From Bemisia tabaci (Eukaryota > Arthropoda > Insecta > Hemiptera > Aleyrodidae), in NCBI RefSeq assembly GCF_918797505.1, contig NC_092801.1, positions 22,630,116 through 22,694,115 of the forward strand: a stretch of 64,000 nucleotides of DNA, given 5' to 3'. The notes below the pieces were generated by a model, which searched no databases, was not told the DNA's origin, and saw only the letters and a program-made list of their open reading frames with translations. Below, piece after piece: positions 26,514 through 38,239 of this stretch (position 1 is its first letter; the number at the start of each line of letters is the position of its first letter). The position numbers and the translations under genes are program-made.

Positions 26514-27602
26514 AAATGAGTAATATTGAAATAAATTCATGAATAAAAATTCAAAATATCTACTTCGGAGAAAAATATCTCCTGAACTGAGATACAAAAA
26601 GATATTTGTTGGGATGGGTTTGCACTGCAGATGAATATAGCATATCACATCCGTTAATTTAACATAAAAATTTTGGAAATCGCCTCTTTAATCATATAGA
26701 GTTAATGATTTTTTAAAGGAAGTTGATCATTTTAAGCACTAAAACTCTCAGATCTAAAGCAATTGGTATGCATGTAAAAATTATAGTTACCTGTAGGTAT
26801 AGTCTTTCCTCTAATAAGCACATGAACTGTTCAAAATAAAACAAAGTTACCTACAACAAAATTATTTTAAGATTTTCTTCAAAAAGAAGGCTCTTTGGAA
26901 AAATGTCTGAAGCTTCAAACAAAAATATCTAGGCACTTTTTGCGATGGAGGAAACCATGCAAAATGTACTTTTTACCCGCCTTTTCATCGGAAAAACTTA
27001 CCTGCTCAAGTGCTAGAATTCTATTCATCAGTTCAGCATTCTCATCTACTTTCTTTTGCAAGGTCCGTTTCAAGAAGGCTATAACATCAGCTCTGTCTTC
27101 ATCCAGCCCATGCATCTCCGCCCTAACATTTTCATTTTCTTTTTCCAGTTCACCAGCATGTGAGCGTAATCTGAAAAAAGATCAAGAAAATATCTAATTA
27201 GATAATATCTTAGTTAACTGATTTATCAGAGGTTTCCATCATAATGATGGCTGCGCAATCATTCATCATTTTTATTTTTCTATCAGGACATTCATCTTTC
27301 ATACATACCAGGGGCTACGCCCCCTGAGCGCTTTGCGGTCCAGCCCCCAAAAGAGCCTTGCTCCTCTGGCGTTATGTGTTAGGTATACATCACACAATAC
27401 TCTTATGGTTTGAAATTTTGGGTAAAGTATGATAATCCCAAGTAAATTTCCCTCTTGTTTTTCACTTCACTTACCTTGTGAGCTTCTTTGTAAGGTCTGA
27501 AATCTGAATTTCATAAAATTCCTTATCAACTTCCGCGATGTCATCTTTGTCCTCCTTTTCTTGTTTTTTCTTTTTTCCTTTTTTCCCTTTTTTCTTCGGC
27601 AT
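23142..27602 (-). CDS. CFAP157: Cilia- and flagella-associated protein 157
   Basis: Coiled-coil protein of the basal body and axoneme, needed in mammals for normal sperm flagella. Exons from 5' to 3' are 27602-27475, 27170-27002, 26826-26791, 26450-26348, 25736-25583, 25381-25258, 24752-24609, 23816-23531 and 23479-23142. The joined frame gives about 493 aa (human about 520). The N-terminus is a lysine-rich stretch, as in the vertebrate protein. Diagnostic segments follow: [39 protein letters not shown] and [13 protein letters not shown]. Most of the protein is predicted coiled coil from heptads rich in Leu, Lys and Glu. The last junction is uncertain. The model uses a GTTAAG donor at 23530 and a 51-nt intron. 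Using the GTAGGT donor four bases earlier would instead give a 24-residue tail and stop. The final exon also reads through a poly-T run. Exons 1 to 7 are secure. Confidence 0.85.
26468..26511. repeat. 44-bp poly(A) tract in CFAP157 intron 3
   Basis: Uninterrupted A run on the plus strand, immediately upstream (on the gene strand) of the acceptor of CFAP157 exon 4, where it reads as poly(T). It may extend the polypyrimidine tract, and is likely to vary in length. Confidence 0.9.
27308..27385. repeat. GC-rich dispersed repeat fragment in CFAP157 intron 1
   Basis: The sequence around GCTACGCCCCCTGAGCGC and GCGTTATGTGTTAGG matches the fragment at 11097-11215 in order and spacing. It superficially looks like structured RNA but has no tRNA cloverleaf that I can draw. 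Confidence 0.5.
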
Positions 27603-28611
27603 TCTTTAATCGCACCAATTTCAAAATACCTTTCGAAGGAAGACCTCCATACTCTTTGTCAATTTATTCTTAACACATAGTTTTAACCACCAGCCTTCAT
27701 TATCATTTAATTCATACTTAAAAAAATTCATTAGTAGTAACAACACCTAAGTCATCTACTCAGAATTAAAAAATGTGAGCTAGAGTTACTTCTATAAAAT
27801 CCTCTCATTTTGCAGAAAACAGCACTCATTTGACCTCCTTGTCTGGAGACTTTTTAATTTGACTGCTGCATGTTGATAAAGTTCCCATGACAACATTTGA
27901 TGTTGATCAATCACAATCATACGAGAATCATCATCTAGTGCTTGCTATTGCTGTAGAAAATGAATTTTAGGATTCAACTAAAGGCTTCATTCAAATTTTT
28001 GCAAAACTGCACATCGAGTATCATTACCAAACATATATTCTTTGAACCATCCCAAAAGTTCTATCCATGAAACCCTCAGAACTATATAATTTGAATAAAT
28101 TACAATAATATGTTACAAATCTGCATGGACATCATTATCCGACGCTTCTTTTCATTGATTCAGATTAATTCAGTCATATGGCTCATTTGACTTAATTGGT
28201 GATCACAAAATCCCAAGAATAAAGTTCCGTAAGAAGGTCGCAAGTGCAATATTTGTACTCTATGATATTTTACGGCCGTCAGGAAAAAGAGCGCAAATTT
28301 AAATAAACCGCCGAAAGTTTCTAAAAGTAGCCGCCGGGAGCGCTATTTTTCATGTTTGGCATGGCGCGCACGTTTCTAACCTCAATTCTCATTATCATTT
28401 CAAAAATCCAAATCCAATGAATTTTGCAATCTTTCAGTTCAAATTTCGGCATCGGCTACTCGGTCAATGAATGATTTAAATTCTTGTAAATTATGATCGT
28501 TGATATCGTCTGTAAGCTGTTCCCCTGAGGTACGAAGTCTTTTAGCCCCAAGGTTTTCATAAATGATCTTCCAACTAGCAGTTGCAAGCCACAGAAGCAC
28601 TTTCATTCAAC
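27603..28611. promoter_or_regulatory. Divergent promoter region of CFAP157 and TDP1
   Basis: About 1 kb lies between the two divergent start codons. Around 28275-28375 the base composition becomes more GC-rich, with GCCGCCGGGAGCGC and GGCATGGCGCGCACG, a plausible promoter zone. No TATA box was assigned. Confidence 0.4.
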
Positions 28612-31600
28612 ATGGATTCTCCAAACAACAAGAGAAATCACAATGACAGTCCAACCTCTAGTAATTCTGGTAAGTTTTAATAACTCCAGTTTGCATCTAT
28701 GATAATTCAACTTCTTTCTCTGCTAATGATTATTTAAAGTCAAGAGAACAAGATGGAAGGAACTGAGTATTTGAAGCGCCGAAATGAAGCCAAGAGCCAA
28801 GACGATCATAGAAGGAATGAGAAGAATTGAGAATCATTACACTCAAGCTCATCGACGGTGTGAGTCGGCAATCACATAACTCAGTTTGCAACGTAGCAGA
28901 CTTCCTGTCATACTTAATTTTTAAGCAGAAATCTAAGTACTCAATGGCAATTCTTACAAACTGCCGTGACTTTTCTTCTCTGCGTGAAGATAATTCTGCA
29001 TGAACTTTAAGGAATGATGTGCTGTGCTGTAGGAATGTAGATCAGCTCACGATCAATTGGTGTGACATTCAACTACTTGCACCTCTGCGCCCAGTGAACG
29101 TTTTTACCTTGAATTTCTTGCACGTGATGCTGTGCCAATTATCGGCCATCTAATTTCTACCACAATCTTGTCTTGTTGTGAACATAGATTGCTGTCCGCT
29201 TTCTAAAGTCTCTATGTAGTTTGCACTCCATGAAGGTGTCCCATTTTGGAAATTGGCAATTGGCATATCATCTAATAGGATTGATTAAAGCTAAGCGATC
29301 TCATCTGATGAGCTAGCAGATGTTTACCTTTGACTGTCCTATGCTGTATGATTTAAATGTCTGCGTATGGCGATGACGCTCTTGTGTGAATCCTCAATTG
29401 CTGTAGCTTGCAAACAAATCGTGAACAGCTGCTAACTTATCTGATTCAAGTCTTACAACTGACCTGCTGTGTAGCAGTTCAGCCAACCGCTTTTGTAGGA
29501 AATCTCAAAGATTTTTTGGTTGCTACTAGGATTATGGCCTCTAATCAGAATTTCAATTTGTTAGTCTTTTTATGTGGTGCATTGTCTTATTTTGGTTGAA
29601 TGGAAAATGAAAGTTTCAGTAACTTAGCCACTTATCTGTGGCAGCTGATAGAGAATTTCTTCCTTTTATTAATCCTTTTTTTCTCAGTAATTTTTGGTCC
29701 TTTTAGTTTATACGGATTATGCTATAATTTTTATATATTTTTTGATGTGTTGGAAAAGCAGACATGCTTTAAGAAATCGTTCGATGTTCTCGTTTTGTAA
29801 AAAGGACATTTTCCAATTTTTTTAAACATTTTTTAAGATAGCAGGTGGCATGAGAATTTTCTAACTCCGAGGATGGGATCGTAAATACTGATCTTAAGTT
29901 CATGTCGTGTCAAATTTAAAGCTGATTTTGCCATAAAATGTGTCTCATGCATCATTTGTTTGATTTCAGACCTAGCACAACTAGGAAAGAGACCTAAATT
30001 GAATGATTGCCAGTATGGTGAAAAATGTTTCCGCAAGAATCCTCAACATTTCCAAGAGTACTCTCATCCTCATTGTAAGTGCAAGAAGTATAACTCTTTA
30101 CCTGTCTTAGTTTACAAAACGTTAAGTGGTGGCTGAGAGGTGGTGTCAGGTAAATGACTCAGCCAATTGTTTAAGTGTAAATTGGCTTCAGCAAATTGGG
30201 GTCCTCTGAATGTGTCAATATTCCTGTGTTTCAACCCTTAAACAATACCCTGCTTGCTTGTTGTAGTCTAAATCTAAAAAGCTGGCTAGTACTTCAAAGA
30301 GCTACAAGGGCTGCGTAGTTGCCGCCATCTCACTGTGTTATTGTTTTGATGCCCTAACACAGCAATTGCCAGTGCACCATTAGTGTCTTAACATTGAATT
30401 CTTTTTACGGGCAAATCAAGAGGTTAACTTGAGGACCCAGCCTCCAAACTGGAGGATGAGAATTCGATTTTAGAGTGCTCCTTTCCAACTCCTCTTTTCA
30501 AAGTAATTCTTTATTTCAAATGCCTGTTTAGTGTTGGATATGTTGTCGTGAGTTCCTCTCTTCAATTTATTTTGCCACTTCATGAAATTCTTTTATTTTT
30601 TTATTCAGAAATAGCATTTAAAATATCTAAAAACTTTGTTCAGTAAGCTAATTTTTATAGTATTAATTGTGTATCATATTTTGTTTGCAGTAAATGATCT
30701 CATTGAACGATTCGGTGATTCTAAACTACCTGACAACCATCCATCAAAAATCCGATTGAGCGATCTTCGAGCACAGATTGAAATTGTGAAGTCTTTGAAA
30801 CAAGCCAAGCCCAAACCGAAACCCAAACCAAAAAAAAATGAGCCAGAGTCCAGTGGAGCTTCAAATTCTTCAAGTTCTAACTCAGTGAATTTAGAAGAAT
30901 TTGTTCATCCTACATGGAAACTTAACCGAGGAAAAGTGAAGAAGAAATTGGCAGACTCAAAACCGTACAGACTCTTCTTTTCAGCGATTAAAGACTCACC
31001 TAAAACTCATTCTGAACCCTTAAGCATATCTTTCCAAGGTTTGTGAAGGTTCTCTTTTGCGGTACTTTTTACTTTAATGAATAAAAGCAAGAGTAAAGGA
31101 AATACCTCATTCCAATGTGACACGAAAAGGTACCCCTTCTGCATAGAGAAAAAAAAGGAGGTGTTTGCATTTCGGGCATCTTGGAATTTTTTGATGACTT
31201 GATGACGTAGGTGGGTACAGCGTGAAGGGGACGTCGCTGTACCCAGCTGTACCCACCTACGTCATTTAGTCATCAAAAAATTCCAAGATGCCCGAAATGC
31301 AAACACCTCCTTTTTTTTCTCTATGCCCCTGCTGTATCTGAAATAAGACGGCCACTTGACAGCGACTTTTCATCACCATGTACTTTAATGTTATGTTTTT
31401 CTGTCAATTAGAGTGGGCCTATCCTCTAGTGCTGAGGCTCAGAGGAAGACTGCCGTGATAGCAAAGAGAGCTGTAAGTGCATGCTGAAATGAACCTCGAG
31501 ACACATAAAAGCATGCGTTAATCATGGCTCATACAGAAATGTACTTATTGCTCTCTTCGATATCATGTCAGAGAAGGGATCTCATCAACTGACTGTTGCC

Positions 31601-34600
31601 ATGCCAGTTTCATTTAGGGTGCAAATTTCTAAAACTTCAATCATGAACTGTGAAAAAATAGTGGCTTGCAGAAACTTGGTGTAGGTAATCACAACTTGGT
31701 GTAGGTAATCACAACTTTTGATCCACATCAATAGGCGGGTTTAGTACAATAAAAAAATTGGAATTTGCTGTTGCCACCTATTCCCATATCTAGTTTGCAG
31801 GATCGTTTAAAGTAGAAAAGATATCTAACAGAGAGCAAAGAGTATCCAATTTCGTCTCTGAAAGGAACTAAAAGTACCTCCAAAAGATTTTTCCTCTTCC
31901 CTATTCCTCTAAATTCCTAACAAATCATGAATGAGCACTAATCAAATGCAAGATTGTTCACACGGATAAAAAAGGTTTAAAAAGTCCTTGTGACAGATGT
32001 CGGTACTTAAAATGAAAAAAACATCTTTCTACCCAGTAAAATAGAAAGTTAGGGTCCATGCCAAAAGGGTTTACTAAGTTTTAGACTGCAACAGAAGATG
32101 TGCCATTTTGATTCGTCCATTTACTTTTGATGTGAAAGTGACATCAGATAATCTTCTGTCACAGTCCAGAAGTGTGTAAACTCATTTGGCGTGGACCCAA
32201 GTGGACTATCGTTTATATTTCACAAATTTTTAAATGCATTTGTAATTTTATAGAATTGCTTGATAGCAGTCTTGGACCCTAGTGGACTATCGTTTATATT
32301 TCACAAATTTTTTTAATGCATTTGTAATTTTATAGAGTTGCTTGATAGCAGTCTCGGAACCATAAAAGAAACTTTGCAGATAAATTTCATTGTTGAATTA
32401 CCATGGTTGTTGGCACAGTATCACATCACTGGAAATAGGTATGAATCAATCTAATCAGAATTTTATTTTTTCATTCACTTTTAATTGATCTGTTTGTTTA
32501 TCTCCTCATCTTTAGTACTTCTTTATTTCTCACTTTTATTCTTCTTTTTTTCAGTTACCTTTGACGTCAAATTTTGATAAAACCAAAATACATCACTAAA
32601 AATTTTAATGAATAATGAAAATTCACTTCTTTAATGAGTATCATCTCATTTTAACCCCAAGAATAGAACTCTGAAATGGACCGAGTTTAGTAGAAATGCA
32701 TCAAGTTAATGAGTATCATCTCATTTTAACCCCAAGAATAGAACTCTGAAATGGACCGAGTTTAGTAGAAATGCATCAAGTTTGAACAGAGAAAAAGAGG
32801 TTTGAAATTTTATCCGTCCACAAGACTCAATGTTTAGGACAGAGATTAATGACTACTTTCAAGATTTCAATTTTTTTTTTTTGACTTTAAATTTATGACA
32901 GGAGAAAATTTATCTCTGATTCAATTCAAAACCACTCCCAGCTCATTTCTGTTCAAATAAGACTTGATTTGTTTCTGTCAATTTCGGTCCAAATATCATA
33001 CTACAGTCCCAAAACATTCTGTAGACCTAATTTAAGGAATTTCTTCCTTTTGAATCTTCTTTAGAGCCTCTCTTTAAGAATTGAAAAATTCTTCAATTTA
33101 AAAGAAGCTTTGGTCCCCCCACGTTTGGACTATTTACTGAGCTTTCCACCACGAGCATTTCTTTATTCTAGGCTGATTTCTACTCCATATTATAATTTGA
33201 ATCCAGTGAAGTCATTACTTATTATAGTTGGTTTTATTTTGACAGGGGGACACCAATCACAATTCTTCATGGCGATGATCCTGATATCAAAAAAGGGAGC
33301 AAACTTCCACATGTGACAGCTGTTTATGTGAAATCTCCGATACCATTCGGTCATCATCATACGTAAGTTTTGATCTGAAGATACCTCTCAGGAGCTGACT
33401 TTTTAGGGGCGCAGGAAACTTCTCAACAGCACAACCGATGGGATTCAAGCAAGAAAAGAATGCTGCAAAATCTGGTTTTGAATGTAGGAATGCCATGAAA
33501 AAAGTCTTTGCCAGTCTTTTGCAGGTGTAAAAATTGTGTGATTTTTGAGAATTTCTGGCTGTTTGTAAGCGAAGAGCAAAAAAGTTGAAAGAGGTCATTT
33601 TTTGAAAATTTGAAGTAAGAGCGAGCTTTTAAAATGAAAAAGTCAGTTCTCTTTTCTCAAATGAGCATTTAGTCACTGAAATATCTGATCTGGCACCAAA
33701 CGTAAAAATGAAACATTATTACAGTATAGGGTTTTGTAAATTTGATGAAATCTTCAAAGCCTGAGTCTATTTTTTCCTAAAGCAGTAAATTATGAAAGCT
33801 GTAAAAGTGTGAATTCTCCAATGACGCATCAATGTAGCAAATTTTTTTAAAATAGTTTGCGTACTCCTATAGTTTGTAAAATTACAGAAAAACAAGAGCT
33901 GCATTTTGATAGATGTGCCGTATTGCCTTTTCTCTAGATTCTATTTTTTTTTTAGAAAAATGATGATAATAGCTTACACTGACGGAAGTATCCGAGTCAA
34001 TGTGTTGACAGCTAATCTAGAAGAAACTGATTGGGAAAATAGATGTCAAGGGTAAGTTTAAAATTTTTTTGTTTGCATCAAAAATTGCAAATTAATCTAG
34101 AGGCTTGATGATTTTAGGGAACCTAGATGAGCCCTTTCAATGCATGTCAAGATTAGCCATGCACACCCCATAGACCAGGCTAGAAAATAGGATGATAATT
34201 TGCAAGGACTTCAACGCAGCTACATGCATGCTTGTTGTCGTAAATATCCCAAAGCTGTAATTCTTACCCTCACAGATAGATAGACTCTATCCAAAGTCTT
34301 GTTTCTTCATACCGGTAAGGCCCTAGAGCACACGCCCACAACAAGACCATTAAATTCATCTGTGGTTCACACTATGTCAATATCTAAATTAAAAAAAATG
34401 TGTATTTCAGATTGTGATATTTCTAGTCTCCGCGTATGTTTTATTTTTTTAAAGGAGAACTATCCAACAGTCAACAGTTAGTATTGAAAATTTTATGGAA
34501 ACCCTCCTCACTCAGTCTAAAAAAATGACTCAAAATTGCTAGGAAACATTTTGACGAGGAATCCTTGAAGGAAATAAAATGTAATCAGAGATTTTTAAAC

Positions 34601-37570
34601 ATTGTGTTTAAGATTGAAGTTGAGCTCAACCAATCAGCAAATGTCATTTCTCCCGCGTGGCTAAGCATACCAAAAATGTTGTTTCCAATGAGTCTTTTTT
34701 TGCCATTTTCAAAACAGTGTTTTTTCGCCATTTAGTTTTAAAAAAACTGAAAAATGGCGAGAAGCTTGTTTTACTCCGTATATTTAGAATATGGTCTTGA
34801 AAAAAATTATTACCACTGGACCAGTGTAGGTAGTGAAAGCTAAAATACTCAACTGTTGGAAGTAAAATGCTTCTTACAGTACAATTTATTCATATTTTAC
34901 AATAATAAAATTATAGGAATGATAGGAAATTCTCGGATTGTGTATTAATCTTGTTTGTGCATATTCCCTCAGGGTGTGGATTGGCCCTAAATGCAAAAAG
35001 TTACCTCCTGGCTCAGATACTACAGCTGGAGATTCAGTCACAAAATTCAAGAAAAATCTTCTTCAGTATTTATCATTCTACAAATCATCAAAATTGGAAG
35101 CGTGGATTGATAGAGTGAGGAAGGCAAATTTTTCCAAGTACAGGTTAGTAAAATGAAGTTCAATAATGGTATCGGGGTTAATTATTATTACGTAGGTTTG
35201 ATCAAAAGAGTCAAAAGAGTTCCAAGAAGTTTTAATTAAGCCCTAAGTAATATAAAATATCAGGTAAACAGTACTCTGCCTTCTGCAGGCACTGTGTGCC
35301 AAATGCGCCTAAGAATCATGCCTGAAAATGAGGAAGGGGGGGCTGGACATTGTGGGGCCTTAAAAACTTGCAATCTCGAAGCAGCGGTAGCGCTCTCAAC
35401 GCACCATTTTCGCAGCCTTAGAACAGGACAGAGACACAGAATAAAATAGTATAGCGTGCAAAAAGTTAAGTTGGCTCATTAAAAATTGTAGATGGCTCCT
35501 AATAATTTGACTTTCCGGGCTAAGGTAGTCCCTAAAATTTCAGGGGCAAAGTAGAAAACTGTAGGTGAACATTCAAGATTTTTAAGTGAGTAATCATCAT
35601 CAAATTTCAAAATATTGCTTTTTCTGAAAATTATTTGAGGCAAAGGAATGGCAAATACAGTAATTGGTGACAGAGGTGAAAATTGTATTTATACCTTTAA
35701 TTCAATCAAATTTTTCTCATAGTAGAATTGTGAGTCTCATATCTGAGATGGATTGAATGTCATGTTGCGGACACAATATTCACCAGTTTCTTTTTTGGGG
35801 GGCTTGCAGAGTATTTTTTACATCCAGTGTTCCTGGCAGTCACATCGGCCCTGCTCTCGAAACATGGGGTCACCTTCAAATTGGCAAAATTCTACGAGAG
35901 AACCCACCAGTGCCTTTCTCTGAGAAAACGCATCAGGAGTGGTCTGTTATCGCCCAGTGCTCGTCCATCGGATCTCTAGGGAAGGAGTGTAATGACTGGT
36001 TGTGCACCGAATTACTTTCCAGTTTCAGCCGCAAAGTTCCTAGTCTCTACTACCCAAAGCTCCATGTGATGTATCCCAGTTTTAAAAATGTTGAAAACAG
36101 TCATGATGGCCTCCTTGGCGGCAGAGGTTCGTACCAGTTTCATCACATTTTGAATTTTGTTTAGTTCACCCTTATGATTGAAAGATTTCATCAATGGTGC
36201 ATTTATTTCCTTAATGACTGTAAATTTTTCAAGGATGGGATCACCGTTCAAAAATAGTTTTTAAGGAGTAAGCATTGCGTTACATTTTAATAATTCTTTG
36301 TCAATCCATTTTTACTATGTTAGTACATCTTTTATCTTCATGAGCATCCCTCTCAGAGTGAGTCAAACCACGTTTTTTACGTTTTTTCACCTATTTTTGT
36401 CTCTTTTTAATACAGTAGCTGAAGAATGAACCATGAAGAGTCCTCAGTTTTTGTGATAAATGAGCAGTAGCCAGCCATTCATATACAAACAAACTGCATT
36501 TCAGTTTTGAGAATACCTGTTTCAAATCTTTTTGTTGAAAAATAATTATTCTGTATCTTTAAGACAATTACATGTAATTAGATACCAAGGGTCAAGGTTT
36601 TTTTTTTCTTTCTTTCTTTTAGGTCTGCCATATACTAATAAGGTTCATAAAAACCAGTCCTGGCTGGACAAAAGGCTGTATCAGTGGAAAAGTGACTCAA
36701 AGTTTCGATCGAAAGCAATGCCTCATATCAAAACCTATTGCTGTGTTTCTCCAAATCATAAATTCGCCTCTTGGTTTTTGATGACAAGTGCAAACTTGTC
36801 CAAAGCTGCGTTTGGGTCAGTTACAAAAAAAGATGGTGCCCTCATGATTCGCTCTTACGAAGCTGGAGTTCTGTTTCTTCCTCAATACTTGGTAAGTTTC
36901 TGGATCTTTTTTGCAAGTCGTTGAAAATCATATTTTAATCAAGTAGAAAACAGAAAAATGCAAGACTTCTCATTTTTCATGTTCTTTCCAATCAATAATT
37001 TGGAAAAAATTGTGTATAAGCCCTATTATCCCTGCTCTTGACAATTATCTGAAGGAGAAAAATTTCTATTAGTCTCACCGAATGACTTCTCCTAACTTGA
37101 GAAGCCTCAAGCTGACGCAGAATTTTATCGGCACTTTAGTGTGGAAATGCAACATCTGTCGATGAACTGAAACTGCACTGCTGGCTGATTAGAAGTCCTA
37201 AAATAGACTTAAGTGCAGTTGCAACTCATCCTAAGTACCTATGCCTTAGCGCAATTGTTTTTCCCGACAAAATTCGACCAAAAATAGTTTTTGCAAACAA
37301 TCTTGCTTAGTTTGACGCACTTTTGACACACTCCAAAATAAACCTATCTACTCCTATTTTATAGCTTGCAACAAAAGTCAAATTTGTCTCTCATTGATTT
37401 TGCCCTTTTTCTCTTTTTAATTCTTTCAGATTGACTCAGACGTTTTCCCACTCGAAGGATCCGGTATAAATGAAGAAAACCTTATCTTGCCATTACCTTA
37501 CGATTTACCTCTCAAAAAGTACTCCAACAATGATTCTGTCTGGGATTATGGAATATATAGTGAGCGCTAA
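28612..37570 (+). CDS. TDP1: Tyrosyl-DNA phosphodiesterase 1 with N-terminal PBZ zinc finger
   Basis: Nuclear repair enzyme that hydrolyses the 3'-phosphotyrosyl bond left by stalled topoisomerase I (Drosophila glaikit). Exons are 28612-28669, 29970-30074, 30691-31038, 32336-32438, 33246-33362, 33956-34051, 34973-35143, 35810-36126, 36623-36891 and 37430-37570. They total 1725 nt, 574 aa, with all phases consistent (human 608 aa). Residues 33-52 form a PBZ poly(ADP-ribose)-binding finger: Cys33, Cys39, His46, His52 with CxYGxxC spacing. A Lys/Pro-rich linker follows. Both phospholipase-D-type motifs are present: His243/Lys245 in HTKMM and His473/Lys475 in AMPHIKTY, then TSANLSKAAFG. Both active-site pairs are offset by 20 from human His263 and His493. 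Exon 3 (GTTTGT) and exon 8 (GTTCGT) have weak donors. The acceptor region of exon 4 is duplicated just upstream (32192-32353). Intron 3 holds a long hairpin. Confidence 0.94.
28855..29010. repeat. Family B repeat fragment in TDP1 intron 1
   Basis: This shares GACGGTGTGAGTCGGCA, CACATAACTC and GCAGACTTCC with the interior of the element at 15001-15470, and the ATCGACGGTG start resembles the 21399 terminus. No matching right end is obvious, so it is treated as a truncated copy. Confidence 0.55.
31141..31326. repeat. Long near-perfect hairpin in TDP1 intron 3
   Basis: Left arm 31141-31219 and right arm about 31246-31326 are reverse complements with very few mismatches over about 75 bp. Matching blocks include GGAGGTGTTTGCATTTCGGG with its complement, and GACGTAGGTGGGTACAGC with GCTGTACCCACCTACGTC. 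A short loop of about 30 bp also contains GTACCCAGC. There is no reading frame. It could be a fold-back transposon or a recent inverted duplication, and its transcript would form a long stem. Confidence 0.88.
31673..31712 (+). repeat. Two tandem copies of a 20-bp unit
   Basis: AACTTGGTGTAGGTAATCAC occurs twice in direct succession in TDP1 intron 3, with a third partial start after it. Confidence 0.9.
32192..32353 (+). repeat. 81-bp tandem duplication spanning the TDP1 exon 4 acceptor
   Basis: Copies 32192-32272 and 32273-32353 differ at a few positions. Each has the polypyrimidine-poor tract, the TATAG acceptor and the first bases of exon 4 (GTTGCTTGATAGCAGTCT in the downstream copy). Splicing to the downstream copy (from 32336) keeps the TDP1 frame. 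Splicing to the upstream copy (from 32254) would reach an in-frame TAG at 32280-32282 if read through. Confidence 0.9.
32632..32781 (+). repeat. Perfect 75-bp tandem duplication in TDP1 intron 4
   Basis: 32632-32706 and 32707-32781 read identically, starting TAATGAGTATCATCTC and ending GCATCAAGT. There is no coding content. Perfect identity suggests a recent duplication or an assembly artefact. Confidence 0.92.
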
Positions 37571-37840
37571 TTTTTACAGACATGTGAGTTTTGAATTTTA
37601 TATTGTCTACCTGTCACCATGTAGAGTTTATGCAGTATATATGAAGGTAGCTAATATGAGTGGACTAAGTACATCAACCATAAAATTTAGGAGAATCGTA
37701 TAGTAAAATATTACACTCTAGTTGTGATGTCACTAGAACCACTTGTTTGGCATACATCAAGGTTAGGTTTTGCATCGTAAGTTGTTCAAGTTTATCAGAT
37801 TTTCCTTGAAGATCCTGTCTTTCTTTAAGGATGAGAGGTA

Positions 37841-37896
37841 TTTATCCTTCATCCTTTATCCTTCATCCTTTATCCTTCATCCTTTATCCTTCATCC
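37841..37896 (+). repeat. 14-bp minisatellite, four perfect copies
   Basis: TTTATCCTTCATCC is repeated four times head to tail, then decays into CTCATCCTTCCTCATCC up to about 37913. It lies in the spacer downstream of the TDP1 stop codon. Confidence 0.95.
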
Positions 37897-38185
37897 CTCA
37901 TCCTTCCTCATCCATTCAGTCATCCATTGTCCTTTGTATTGACTCGAAGGTTCTTATCTTGGGAAAGCTGCCTTAGGCTGTTTTGCGCTTCCAGAAGACC
38001 CAACCATGCTGGAAGGTATTGTAAAAACGCTGATCTTCAAGGCGATGCAACAACCCCATTCTTAGAAAATTGCTCAGAAAATTGGTATTTATTTTTCTCA
38101 AAATATTCAAAACTACATGGTTTAATTGATGAGAGGCATACTTAATGAAAAGCAGAAATAATTTTTTGAAAAATAATAGAAAATA

Positions 38186-38191
38186 TTTATT
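38186..38191 (-). terminator. Polyadenylation hexamer of FAH
   Basis: TTTATT on the plus strand gives AATAAA on the gene strand, about 50 nt past the FAH stop codon. Confidence 0.6.
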
Positions 38192-38239
38192 AAACTTAAA
38201 ATGCCAGTCTTTCATATTATGTATGTAGGAATTTTTGGT

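Larger units (their letters stand above)
37571..38239. other. Convergent spacer between TDP1 and FAH
   Basis: This holds the 3' UTRs of both genes. No clear AATAAA for TDP1 was found close to its stop; the FAH hexamer is at 38186-38191. The 14-bp minisatellite at 37841-37896 lies within it. Confidence 0.6.

Noticed and set aside
29408..29800. Two hydrophobic frames of 63 and 66 aa in TDP1 intron 1
   Set aside because: Phe/Leu-rich products expected of T-rich DNA; no start context or homology.
37841..37913. CRISPR-like repeat array
   Set aside because: Head-to-tail 14-bp units without spacers; it is a minisatellite in an animal genome.
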